A stretch of DNA of 64,000 nt from Saccharomonospora piscinae (GTDB lineage: Bacteria; Actinomycetota; Actinomycetes; Mycobacteriales; Pseudonocardiaceae), in contig NZ_VCEK01000007.1 of the NCBI RefSeq assembly GCF_005862235.1, positions 1-64,000 on the forward strand. Direction: 5' to 3'. The position numbers were made by a program, and so were the translations under genes. Shown one piece after another: positions 52,714 to 61,092 of this stretch (position 1 is its first letter; the number at the start of each line of letters is the position of its first letter). The notes under the pieces were generated by a model that was not told the DNA's origin, searched no databases, and saw only the letters and a program-made list of their open reading frames with translations.

Positions 52714-54288
52714 TTAGTAGACGCAGGGCACGCCTCCCGCCGTGATCGGCTGCTCGCCGTCGTTCTCGTCGTCGGGCGCGCTGGTGGTGTCCTGCTTGGT
52801 GGCGGCAGGCGCACTGCCGCCCGAGGCCCGGGACGAGTCCTGCCCGCTCGCCGGTGCGGCGGGCAGTGCGAAGTCCGCTCCCAGGTACAGCGCCACGGTG
52901 CCGCCGGGCAGCGTGGGATCGACCTCGGCGGCGTAGTCCGCCCCGAGCGCGGTGCGCAGCGCCTCGACTCCGGCCTCCTCGCCCGTCGCGTGCCGGATCA
53001 CCGTGCTCGACCGCTGGTCCAGCGTCGCGTAGCTCTCGCCGCCGAAGCCCTGGCCCGCCAGCAGTGATCGCGCCGACTCGCCGACGCCGGTGTCGCCGGT
53101 GGCGTCGTAGATGTCCACCGCGTACGACGCGGCTCCCGGCACGGTTGCGGGCACGCTGTCCAGGCGGGGATCGCCCTCGCTCCGCTGCGGGATCAGCTCG
53201 TTCACGAACTCGCCGACCTGGGCGGGATCGACCTGGAGCACGTCGGCTCCGCCGATGGTGGCGTCACCCACGATGGGCATGGTGTGGAACTCGATCTGAC
53301 CGCCCGACAGACCGCGCATCTGGTCGGCGAAGGTCAGCAGGTCCCAGTCCTCGGAGAGCACCACCGACTTCTGCACGGCCCCGATCACCTCCGACAGGCG
53401 GCCCGGGTTCAGCAGGATCTCGCTGGACAGCATCTTGCGCGCGAGACCGGAGAGGAACGCCTGCTGGCGGTTGATGCGGCCGAGGTCGCCGCCCTGGAGC
53501 CCGATGCGCTGCCGCACGAACGAGAGCGCGTCCACCCCTTCGATGGTCTGCGGTCCCGCGGGCAGGTCGATCCCGGACTTGATCTCCTTGACCGGTTCGC
53601 GCAGGCAGACGTCGACCCCGTTGACGGCCTTGGTGATCTCGTAGAAGCTGGCCAGGTTGACCTCGGCGTATCGGTCGATCATGCCCGGCCTGCCGACGAG
53701 CTGCTCGATGGTCGCGATGAGGTTCTTGCGGCCCGCCACCTTGCCCTGGTCGTCGCGCACGTCGAGGTCCGTCTCGCCCTGCGCGGCGAGCGTGTTGACC
53801 GTGTCGTTGTAGGCGTAGCGGTACGCGGCGTTGAGCCGGCTGTTGCCGTAGCCGCCCGCCAGTTCCACCCACGAGTCGCGGGGGAAGGAGATGGCGGTGG
53901 CGCTGGTGCCGTCCTGCGGGATGTGGACCAGGATCATCGTGTCGGTCTGGAGATTGTCCTCGTCGTCGCCTGCGTGCAGCTCGTCGAGGACCTCGCGCGG
54001 AAGCGGGTTGCCCTGGGCGTCCTTGCGGCTGTCCATGCCGACCAGCAGGATGTCGACGGCGCCGTCGAGCGGTTCCGCGCCGGGCTCGGTGTCCTCGAAC
54101 ACGTCGGTGGTGGCGAGGTTCGACTGGGCGGAGCCGAGCATCTGCCAGCCGTAGCCGGTGAGTACGAGCACGGCCACGGACAGCAGCGACACCACGGTCC
54201 GGCCGCTGACGACTCCGGCGGTGCCGAGCCGCGACCGGCGGTGAACCGGTTTCGTGCCCGGCCGTACGGCCGGTTCACCGTCGGTCAA
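52714..54288 (-). CDS. LCP family protein with C-terminal LytR_C domain
   Basis: 524 residues from a TTG at 54286-54288 (GGAGG about 10 bases upstream). One helix (TVVSLLSVAVLVLTGYGWQML), an LCP domain at ~75-335 (DILLVGMDSRKDAQGNPLP, DTMILVHIPQDG, SFPRDSWVEL, LNAAYRYAYNDT, FVRQRIGLQGGDLGRINRQQAFL), then a LytR_C domain at ~370-470 (YAVDIYDATGDTGVGESARSLLAGQGF). The tail is Ser/Thr/Ala-rich, ending ITAGGVPCVY. It probably joins cell-wall glycopolymer to peptidoglycan, like mycobacterial Lcp1/CpsA. It lies upstream of the shorter paralogue with ~40 bases between; the two look like an old tandem duplication. Confidence 0.93.
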   Translation of the reverse strand: MTDGEPAVRPGTKPVHRRSRLGTAGVVSGRTVVSLLSVAVLVLTGYGWQMLGSAQSNLATTDVFEDTEPGAEPLDGAVDILLVGMDSRKDAQGNPLPREVLDELHAGDDEDNLQTDTMILVHIPQDGTSATAISFPRDSWVELAGGYGNSRLNAAYRYAYNDTVNTLAAQGETDLDVRDDQGKVAGRKNLIATIEQLVGRPGMIDRYAEVNLASFYEITKAVNGVDVCLREPVKEIKSGIDLPAGPQTIEGVDALSFVRQRIGLQGGDLGRINRQQAFLSGLARKMLSSEILLNPGRLSEVIGAVQKSVVLSEDWDLLTFADQMRGLSGGQIEFHTMPIVGDATIGGADVLQVDPAQVGEFVNELIPQRSEGDPRLDSVPATVPGAASYAVDIYDATGDTGVGESARSLLAGQGFGGESYATLDQRSSTVIRHATGEEAGVEALRTALGADYAAEVDPTLPGGTVALYLGADFALPAAPASGQDSSRASGGSAPAATKQDTTSAPDDENDGEQPITAGGVPCVY

Positions 54289-54449
54289 GGTCCCCGCACC
54301 TCCCCAGTGGTGGCTTCGCGCCGCCAGATTACTGATCAGTCCTTAGTCAAGACGCTGTCGAGGCGGAAAATGTTGCTTTGCTGTTGTGTTCTGGCCGAAA
54401 CAGGGGGCGTGGCACACTGCCCTTCACGGCAGCAGTGTGGGAGGGCGCG
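54289..54449. promoter_or_regulatory. Divergent LCP-rmlB promoter region with palindrome and 5' hairpin
   Basis: It contains the perfect 10-bp palindrome ACTGATCAGT (54331-54340), a possible repressor site in the less GC-rich part of the gap. A hairpin follows in the rmlB leader: CACACTGC (54413-54420) pairs with GCAGTGTG (54432-54439). The hairpin ends directly before the GGGAGG Shine-Dalgarno of rmlB, so folding there could affect translation. Confidence 0.5.
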
Positions 54450-55442
54450 ATGCGAGTACTGGTCACCGGCGGTGCGGGTTTCATCGGATCGCACTACGTG
54501 AGGCAGGCCCTGTCCGGGGAGTACGCCTCGTTGCGGGACGCCGAGATCGTCGTACTGGACAAGCTCACCTACGCGGGCAGTCGAAGCAATCTCGACCCGG
54601 TGGCGGACAGCCCGCGGCTGCGGTTCGTGCGCGGCGACATCTGCGATCCGGCTGTGGTGCGGGAGGTCATGGCGGGCGTGGACCTGGTGGTCCACTTCGC
54701 CGCGGAGTCCCATGTGGACCGGTCGATCGCGGGCTCGGCGGACTTCGTGCTGACCAACGTGCTCGGGACGCAGACGGTGCTGCACGCGGCACACCACGCC
54801 GGGGTGGGCCGCGTGGTCCACGTGTCCACCGACGAGGTGTACGGCTCCATCGACGAGGGGTCGTGGCGCGAGGACCATGTGCTGGAGCCGAACTCGCCGT
54901 ACTCCGCGTCGAAGGCGTCGTCGGATCTCGTCGCGCGGTCGTTCCACCGCACCTACGGGCTGCCCGTGTGCGTCACGCGGTGCTCGAACAACTACGGCCC
55001 GTACCAGTTCCCGGAGAAGGTGATCCCGTTGTTCGTCACCAACCTGCTCGACGGCGGTCAGGTGCCGCTGTACGGCGACGGGAGCAACGTCCGTGACTGG
55101 CTGCATGTGGACGATCACTGCCGGGGCGTCCAGCTGGTCGCCGACGGTGGAACGCCCGGCGAGATCTACAACATCGGCGGTGGCACCGAGCTGACGAACC
55201 GCGAGCTGACCGAGCGGCTGCTCGCCGCCGTGGGGGTCGGCTGGGAGCGGGTGGACCACGTCGAGGACCGCCTGGGCCACGACCGCCGGTACTCGGTGGA
55301 CATTACGAAGATCCGGACCCAGCTCGGCTACCGCCCGGCGGTGGACTTCGAGTCCGGTCTCGCCGAGACTGTGCGCTGGTACGCGGAGCACCGGCAGTGG
55401 TGGGAGCCGCTGAAGGAGCGGGCCTCCCCGGTCACCGGGTGA
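54450..55442 (+). CDS. rmlB: dTDP-glucose 4,6-dehydratase
   Basis: 330 residues from the ATG at 54450 (GGGAGG upstream). Extended SDR: VTGGAGFIGSHYVRQAL (GxxGxxG), VDLVVHFAAESHVDRSI, VSTDEVYGSI with catalytic Thr-Asp-Glu, SPYSASKASSDLVARSFHRTYGL (YxxxK), RCSNNYGPYQFPEKVIPLF and GDGSNVRDWLHVDDHCRG. It makes dTDP-4-keto-6-deoxyglucose on the route to dTDP-L-rhamnose for the arabinogalactan linker. rmlA and rmlC are not in this window. rmlD follows 30 bases later. Confidence 0.96.
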   Translation: MRVLVTGGAGFIGSHYVRQALSGEYASLRDAEIVVLDKLTYAGSRSNLDPVADSPRLRFVRGDICDPAVVREVMAGVDLVVHFAAESHVDRSIAGSADFVLTNVLGTQTVLHAAHHAGVGRVVHVSTDEVYGSIDEGSWREDHVLEPNSPYSASKASSDLVARSFHRTYGLPVCVTRCSNNYGPYQFPEKVIPLFVTNLLDGGQVPLYGDGSNVRDWLHVDDHCRGVQLVADGGTPGEIYNIGGGTELTNRELTERLLAAVGVGWERVDHVEDRLGHDRRYSVDITKIRTQLGYRPAVDFESGLAETVRWYAEHRQWWEPLKERASPVTG

Positions 55443-55472
55443 GGTCCGGGGCCGAGAACGGACGAGGCTGGA

Positions 55473-56447
55473 GTGGCTGGAGTGACCGCAGTGGCTGGAA
55501 TGGCGAGGAGTCGATCGGACGGGAGCCGGGGGATCGCGGTACTCGTGCCGGGTGGGCACGGGCAGCTGGGCCGTGACCTGGCCGCCGTGGGAGCGGCGCT
55601 CGGCGAGAGCGTCGACGTGGTCGCGCCGGGCTCCGCGGAGCTGGACGTCACCGAACCCGGCGCGGTGGTGGAGGCGGTGGCCGACCTGGCGGCGGGAGCC
55701 GCGCAGGAGGGCCGGTGGCCGGTCGTGGTCAACGCGGCGGCCTACTCCGCCGTGGACGCGGCCGAGGACGACGAGGACACGGCGTTCGCGGTGAACGCCG
55801 ACGGGCCGAGGATGCTGGCCGCGGTGTGCTCGTCCCGCAGCGTGCCGCTGGTCCACGTGTCGACGGACTACGTGTTCGGCGGTGCCGCCGACCGGCCCTA
55901 CGAGCCGGGCGATCCGCTGGGGCCCCGCAGCGCCTACGGCCGCACCAAGGCGGCGGGTGAGGACGCCGTGCTCGGGTCGGGCGCGCGCGCCTGGGTGGTG
56001 CGGACGGCCTGGCTGTACGGGGCCTCGGGGCACAACTTCGTCAAGACCATGATCGATCTGGAGGCACGCCGCGACACACTGTCCGTTGTGGATGACCAGG
56101 TCGGAAGCCCGACGTGGTCGGGCGATCTCGCGCGCGGGCTGCTGGAACTGGCGGGCCGGGTCGCGGCGGGCGAGGGCCCCGCGCGGGCGGTCCTGCACTG
56201 CACGAACGCGGGGCAGGCCACCTGGTTCGACCTGGCACGCGCGGTGTTCGAGGAGCTGGGCGCCGATCCGGAACGGGTGCGGCCCTGCACGACCGAGGAG
56301 TTCCCCCGGCCCGCGCCGCGGCCCGCGTACTCGGTGCTCTCGTCCTCGGCCTGGGCGGAGGCGGGGCTCACTCCGCTGCGCCCGTGGCGGGAGGCGGTGT
56401 CGGCGTTCGTGTCGGAACTGCGTCAGGAATCCACGGCGCGCCGGTAG
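55473..56447 (+). CDS. rmlD: dTDP-4-dehydrorhamnose reductase
   Basis: 324 residues from the GTG at 55473 (GAGG five bases upstream); GTG/ATG alternatives up to 55500 would trim a non-conserved start. SDR-like RmlD: VLVPGGHGQLGRDLAAVG, VVNAAAYSAVDAAEDDEDTAFAVNADGPRML, VSTDYVFGGAADRPYEPGDPLGPRSAYGRTKAAGEDAVL (catalytic YxxxK) and VRTAWLYGASGHNFVKTM. It makes dTDP-L-rhamnose with NADPH. Equivalent to Rv3266c. Its 3' end overlaps the convergent glycosyltransferase by 25 bases. Confidence 0.94.
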   Translation: MAGVTAVAGMARSRSDGSRGIAVLVPGGHGQLGRDLAAVGAALGESVDVVAPGSAELDVTEPGAVVEAVADLAAGAAQEGRWPVVVNAAAYSAVDAAEDDEDTAFAVNADGPRMLAAVCSSRSVPLVHVSTDYVFGGAADRPYEPGDPLGPRSAYGRTKAAGEDAVLGSGARAWVVRTAWLYGASGHNFVKTMIDLEARRDTLSVVDDQVGSPTWSGDLARGLLELAGRVAAGEGPARAVLHCTNAGQATWFDLARAVFEELGADPERVRPCTTEEFPRPAPRPAYSVLSSSAWAEAGLTPLRPWREAVSAFVSELRQESTARR

Positions 56448-57505
56448 GCGGCCAGCGTGGCCTCGGCGCAGCGGCGCCAGGTGAAGCTCGCGGCGTGTGC
56501 CCGGCGCGTGGCCGAGGCCGAGGCGGCGTGCGGTTCCTCCACCGCGCGGCGCAGCGCCGTGGCGAGCGCGGTGACGTCGCCGTGGGGAACCAGCTGCGCC
56601 AGCCCGCCGGAGACCTCCCGCAGCGAGGGCACGTCGGTACACACGACCGGGACGTCGCAGGCCATCGCCTCCAGCACGGGCAGGCCGAAGCCCTCGTCGC
56701 GCGACGGCAGCACCAGTGCCGAGGCACCGGCGACGACCCGTTGCAGATCTACATCGGACAGATAGCCGGTGTGGTGCGAGCGCTCGTCGGCGGGGAAGCG
56801 GCCGGGGCCCGCGAACACCACCGGAGGCAGGGCGGAATCGGTGGCGTGGGCCTGACGCAGCCAGTCCAGACCCTTGCGCGGGCCCGGAGCACCGGCGAAC
56901 AGCAGGTACCGTTCCGGCAGGCCGAGCCGTCGCCGCTGGGCCTCGCCCGGCGGGCGGCCGGTGAACCAGCCCGCGTCCACCCCGAGCGGCGTCACCTCGA
57001 TCGCGTCGCGGTCCACGTCGAGCCGCTCCGCGACGGCGTCGGCGACGGCCGAGGTGGGCGTACACACCACGTTCGCGGCGGCGGCGCCGCGCCGGACGAG
57101 GGCGGGCAGATCACGGTCACTGGGGGCCAGCTCACCGGGCGCGTCGAGGAAGGCGAGGTCGTGGATCGTCAGTACCCGCGCCGCCCGCAGGGTCGCGGGC
57201 AGCACGAAGTTGGTGCCGTGGACGACGTCGGCGAGTCCCGCGAACGCCTCCACCGGGGGAAAGTCGGAGCGCAGCCAGCTCGCCCGCAGCGCGCGTGCCG
57301 CCACGGGCATCCCCCTGGCGCGCACGCCGTGCGGCAGCACCGAGCGCAACCCGCGCCAGCCGCGCAGGGTGAACGCCACCGCGCGGGTGTCCACATCGGA
57401 GTAGGACGCGAGCTCCTCGGACAGCGAGGCCGTGTAGCGGCCGATACCCGTGCGATGCCCCAGCAGCGGCGTGCCGTCCAGCAGCACCCGCAGCCGCCTA
57501 GCCAC
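56423..57505 (-). CDS. GT4 family glycosyltransferase
   Basis: 360 residues from the GTG at 57503-57505, overlapping the upstream gene's stop by 8 bases. GT-B fold: N-terminal RVLLDGTPLLGHRTGIGRYTASLSEEL, VVHGTNFVLPATLRAARVLTIHDLAFLD, then the donor-binding half LLFAGAPGPRKGLDWLRQAH and the retaining-enzyme E-x7-E motif SRDEGFGLPVLEAMACDVPVV. It is probably a capsular/wall polysaccharide mannosyl- or rhamnosyltransferase; sugar specificity is unknown. Second gene of a minus-strand operon with the large fusion. Confidence 0.92.
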   Translation of the reverse strand: MARRLRVLLDGTPLLGHRTGIGRYTASLSEELASYSDVDTRAVAFTLRGWRGLRSVLPHGVRARGMPVAARALRASWLRSDFPPVEAFAGLADVVHGTNFVLPATLRAARVLTIHDLAFLDAPGELAPSDRDLPALVRRGAAAANVVCTPTSAVADAVAERLDVDRDAIEVTPLGVDAGWFTGRPPGEAQRRRLGLPERYLLFAGAPGPRKGLDWLRQAHATDSALPPVVFAGPGRFPADERSHHTGYLSDVDLQRVVAGASALVLPSRDEGFGLPVLEAMACDVPVVCTDVPSLREVSGGLAQLVPHGDVTALATALRRAVEEPHAASASATRRAHAASFTWRRCAEATLAAYRRAVDS

Positions 57506-60053
57506 GGCGCAGTCCCCGGCGGGCGAGCTTGCGCACCCGGCCCGCCGCGCGGCGGGCGAGTTCGGCGGGGCCGCCGTCGCTGAGATAGGAGCGGACGAGT
57601 TCCAGGTCGCGGCGTACCAGCTCGCCTGCCTGCCTGCGTGGCGCCTGGGTGAGGTGACCGGCGCCGGGAAGCCGGTCGGCGGCGGGCCGGGGGTCACGGC
57701 AGAACTCCACCAACGGCTCCAGCACGTTCGGCCAGGTGTAGCGCTGCGCGACGGCGAGCATCCGCTCACGGCAGCCCTGGGCGAAGTCCGGGTCGTACAG
57801 GCATCGCTCCAGCGCCTCGGCCAGCGCGCGCGGGTCCTCGGCCGGGACCACGATGCCGAGCCGTTCGGCCCGCACCAGATCGGCGAAGGCGTCCCCGTCG
57901 GTGGTCACGATCGGCAGCCCGGCCCACAGGTAGTCGAGCACCCGCGTGCGGAAGGCGAACAGGGTCTCGACGTGCTCGAAATGGGTGGTCACCCCGCAGT
58001 CGGCGTCCAGCAGCCAGTTCTGCCGCTCGTCGTAGGGCACCCACTGCTCGTTGAAGAACACGTGCTTGCCGGTGAGGCCGAGCGAGTCGGCCAGGCGCCG
58101 GGTGCGGTCCGCGACGTCCATCTCGCCGACCTCGGGATTGGGGTGTTTCATGCCGAGAAACACCAGGCGCAGGTCCTCCCGCTCGGTGTGCAGCAGCTCG
58201 ACGGCACGCACGAGCGTCAGCGGGTCGAACCAGCTGTACACGCCGCCGGCCCACAGCACCACGTGGTCGTCCTCGGCGAGGCCGAGCCCGGCGCGCAGGC
58301 CCGCCCCGGTGCGCCTCGGCGGCTCGGGGGACAGTCCGAACGGGACCACGCTCAGCAGCGAGCGCGTCGTCGGGTCGGCGTCGTAGAGCCGGGGCGAGAG
58401 CCTGCCGATGGCGGTGAGGTGGCCGAGCCACAGGTGCCGCTGCCGTTCGGAGGCGCACAGGAAGAAGTCACCGCGCTCCAGCTGCGCGTCCAGCACCCGC
58501 CGCACTCCGGCGAGGTCGGCGGTCCGCACGTCGTCGGGTGTGTCCCTGCCCTGTTCGAGCAGCTCCAGGTGCATGGGGTCGTAGACGTCGCACACGACGA
58601 TCTTGTGGGCGTACTCGTTCTTCAGCGCGGGCACGAGCTCCAGCACGTGCCCCTGGAGTACCACGATGTCGGCCCACGCGACGTGTTCCACCAGGTCGCG
58701 CCTGCTCGACGCCAGCACCGGGAACGGTGCGGGTGGCGGGTCGGCCACCGGGTTCACCGTCACCAGCCGGACGTCGTGTTCACCGGCGAGTGCCCCGGCG
58801 ATGTGCCACGCCCGGATCGCGGGCCCCGCCATCCGGCTCGTCAGCGTGTCGCCGGTGATGACACAGATCGTCCGGCGGGCCCCGAAGGCGCGTTCGATGC
58901 CGAAGACCTCGGTGAGGATGTCGTGCGCCGCGAGGTAGCGCGGCAGCGGGTAGGCCGGTTCGAGCGCCTTGCGCAGCAGCGGCAGCAGGTCGGCGTCGGT
59001 GCGAACGCGGGCGGCCTGCTCCTCGGCGCGGGCCCGCGCCAGTGCGGGCAGGCGCTCGACGAAGGCGTCCACCGCGAGTACCCCCGCCAGCGCGGCACGG
59101 GAGACCGGTACCGGCGCCACCTCGGGCGGCCCCACTCCGGCGGCAAGGTCGAGCTGGGCGGGGTCGAGGTCACCCCGCGCGGTGGCGCGGCGCACGGTCA
59201 GCGCGAGCGCGGCGGGCAGCGCGCTCGCCAGCGTCTCGTCGGACAGGTTCTTGTAGAGCGCGCACAGCGCGTTGCGTTCCAGCAGAAACGTCTCGCGACC
59301 GCTGTCCGGCGCGTCCACGGCCGCCATCGTGCCGTGGTGGCGGTGGTAGGCGATCGAGGTGGGCTCGTAGCGCACCCGCCAGCCGCGCAGGTTCAGCCGC
59401 CAGCCGAGGTCCACGTCCTCGTAGAACATGAAGAAGTCGTCGTCGAAGCCGCCCAGCTCCGCGAACACGTCGGCCCGCACGAACATGGCCGACCCGGTGG
59501 CGAACAGGACGTCCTTCGCGGTGTCGTGCTCGGTGGGCGGCAGGTCGGCCAGCGGCGTGTCGGCGTGGCGTTTGTAGCCCATCCCGAACCAGGTGAGGCC
59601 GCCGTCGACGAAATCGGCGCGCTCGCCGTCGAGGTCGAGTACCTTGCTGGCGACCGCCGCGACGGTGGGATCGCCGCGCAGCACCTCGACGGCCGCGTCG
59701 ATCCAGCGGGGATGCGGCCGGGCGTCGTTGTTGAGGAACGCGAGCACCGTGCCGTGCGCGTGCCGGGCCCCGAGGTTGCAGCCACCGGCGAACCCGAGGT
59801 TGCGTTCGGAGCTGATCAGCCGCGCCGAGCCGGCGGCGGCGATGCGGGCGGCGTCGTCACCGGGGGAGGCGTTGTCGACGCAGAGGATTTCCAGGTCGGG
59901 ATAATCCAGCTCGCCGAGCGCGCGCAGGCAGGCGATGGTGTCCTCGGCGCCGCGGTAGTTGACCACGACGACCGACACCCGTGGTCGGGCCGTGGGCGCT
60001 GTGTGCGGTTCGGACGCCGCGCGCGCCGCCGCTGCTGTGTCCCCCTGGGCCAA
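57498..60053 (-). CDS. Bifunctional glycosyltransferase (GT2 domain fused to GT4 domain)
   Basis: 851 residues from a TTG at 60051-60053, with GGAAGGAG eight bases upstream. The N-terminal GT2 (~25-290) shows VSVVVVNYRGAEDTIACLRAL, LCVDNASPGDDA, LNNDARPHPRWIDAA (DxD-like NDD), DDDFFMFYEDVDLGWRLNLRGWRV. After a ~100-residue helical connector comes a GT4 (~385-780): TICVITGDTLTSRMAGPAIRAWHIAG, VVLWAGGVYSWFDPLTLVRAVELL, THFEHVETLFAFRTRVLDYLWAGLPIVTTDGD. The C-terminal ~60 residues are basic. Two successive sugars may be added by one protein. It may have a partner in the upstream GT2. Confidence 0.9.
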   Translation of the reverse strand: MAQGDTAAAARAASEPHTAPTARPRVSVVVVNYRGAEDTIACLRALGELDYPDLEILCVDNASPGDDAARIAAAGSARLISSERNLGFAGGCNLGARHAHGTVLAFLNNDARPHPRWIDAAVEVLRGDPTVAAVASKVLDLDGERADFVDGGLTWFGMGYKRHADTPLADLPPTEHDTAKDVLFATGSAMFVRADVFAELGGFDDDFFMFYEDVDLGWRLNLRGWRVRYEPTSIAYHRHHGTMAAVDAPDSGRETFLLERNALCALYKNLSDETLASALPAALALTVRRATARGDLDPAQLDLAAGVGPPEVAPVPVSRAALAGVLAVDAFVERLPALARARAEEQAARVRTDADLLPLLRKALEPAYPLPRYLAAHDILTEVFGIERAFGARRTICVITGDTLTSRMAGPAIRAWHIAGALAGEHDVRLVTVNPVADPPPAPFPVLASSRRDLVEHVAWADIVVLQGHVLELVPALKNEYAHKIVVCDVYDPMHLELLEQGRDTPDDVRTADLAGVRRVLDAQLERGDFFLCASERQRHLWLGHLTAIGRLSPRLYDADPTTRSLLSVVPFGLSPEPPRRTGAGLRAGLGLAEDDHVVLWAGGVYSWFDPLTLVRAVELLHTEREDLRLVFLGMKHPNPEVGEMDVADRTRRLADSLGLTGKHVFFNEQWVPYDERQNWLLDADCGVTTHFEHVETLFAFRTRVLDYLWAGLPIVTTDGDAFADLVRAERLGIVVPAEDPRALAEALERCLYDPDFAQGCRERMLAVAQRYTWPNVLEPLVEFCRDPRPAADRLPGAGHLTQAPRRQAGELVRRDLELVRSYLSDGGPAELARRAAGRVRKLARRGLRRG

Positions 60054-60083
60054 CGCCGTGCTCCTTCCCCGCGAGGCGCAAGA

Positions 60084-61052
60084 CTACTTCCCGGCCCAGC
60101 GGCGCCAGACGTCGGATCGCGCGAGCACGCGGCGCCGCCCCACCACGACCCGCCGCGCGAGCGTGCCCGGCAGCCGGATGACGACACCGGCGAGCACGCG
60201 GCACCGCAGCCCGACGCGGAAGTTCGATGCGTCCGGCACTGCTGTGTCGCTGCCGTGCCGGGCGCGGCGTAGCGGCAGCACTGCCGTGAGCGCCGCGAAC
60301 CGCGCCAGCTCCCGCGCCGCGACGGCCGCCGGGGCGCAGCGCAGCAGGGTGAGCAGCCGGTTGCGCTCGTTCCAGCCGTGGAACCGGGGTGATCCGGGCC
60401 GGGTGCTCGCGCCGTGCCGGTGGACCACGGCGGCGTCCGGTCGCTCCGGCGGGGCGGCGATGCCGTGGCCCGCGAGCCGCAACCGCCACGCCGTGTCGAG
60501 GTCCTCGTAGTAGCAGAAGAACCCGGCCGGGACACCGCCCTCGGCCCGCAGCGGGGCGAGGCGCAGCAGGACCGCGCCGCCGCAGAACCCGAACGGTGGC
60601 GCGGTGGGCGAGGGGGCGCCGGCCAGGTCGGCGCCGTGCCCGTCGGCGGTGAGCCGCACGCCGGACGACTGCCGCGTGCCGTCCGGCCGCTGGAGCACCG
60701 AGGCGACGGCCGCACAGCCCGGATCGGCCCGCAGGATGTCCTCCAGCGTGTTCAGCCAGGCCGGGCGGGGGACGGCGTCGTCGTTGAGCCAGGCCACGAA
60801 CGGCGTGGTGACGTGCGGGAGGGCGGCGGCGAGGGCACCCGCGTAGCCGAGGTTGCGGCGCGGGCGCAGTACCGCCGGGCGGCTCGGGTGCCGTGCGAGC
60901 AGGGTGGCCGTGCCGTCGTCCGAGGCGTTGTCGACCACGAGCGTCCGGTGTGGACTGTGCTGCGCGGCCAGCCCGTCGAGGCACTCGGTGATGTGGTCCG
61001 CGCCACGCCAGGTGACCACCACCACGGTGGTGGCGGGAGCATCGGTCGGCAC
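60084..61052 (-). CDS. GT2 family glycosyltransferase
   Basis: 322 residues from the GTG at 61050-61052, a likely leaderless start: TATCCT lies 7 bases upstream on the minus strand. GT-A fold: TVVVVTWRGADHITECLDGLAAQ, LVVDNASDDGTATLL, RNLGYAGALAAALPHV, VAWLNDDAVPRPAWLNTLEDIL (nucleotide-sugar acidic motif), FFCYYEDLDTAWRLRLAGHGI and the H-x-x-G-A-S tail. It resembles rhamnosyl- or galactofuranosyltransferases of the WbbL type. A longer in-frame upstream extension crosses the promoter and is rejected. Divergent from the next GT4 with 40 bases between. Confidence 0.9.
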   Translation of the reverse strand: MPTDAPATTVVVVTWRGADHITECLDGLAAQHSPHRTLVVDNASDDGTATLLARHPSRPAVLRPRRNLGYAGALAAALPHVTTPFVAWLNDDAVPRPAWLNTLEDILRADPGCAAVASVLQRPDGTRQSSGVRLTADGHGADLAGAPSPTAPPFGFCGGAVLLRLAPLRAEGGVPAGFFCYYEDLDTAWRLRLAGHGIAAPPERPDAAVVHRHGASTRPGSPRFHGWNERNRLLTLLRCAPAAVAARELARFAALTAVLPLRRARHGSDTAVPDASNFRVGLRCRVLAGVVIRLPGTLARRVVVGRRRVLARSDVWRRWAGK

Positions 61053-61092
61053 CGGGGCAGGATAGCCCGGACCATCGCGGCAGAATGGCCGC
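61053..61092. promoter_or_regulatory. Compact divergent promoter with two probable leaderless starts
   Basis: Within 40 bases, a TATCCT-type -10 faces left (7 bases before the minus-strand GTG at 61052), and CAGAAT (about 61081-61086) faces right, 7 bases before the plus-strand GTG at 61093. No Shine-Dalgarno precedes either GTG, so both transcripts may begin at their start codon. Confidence 0.5.

Noticed and set aside
57450..60272. Open plus-strand frame of 940 codons antisense to the GT2-GT4 fusion
   Set aside because: No recognisable motifs and low-complexity His/Gln/Arg/Gly composition; the minus-strand glycosyltransferase is clear.
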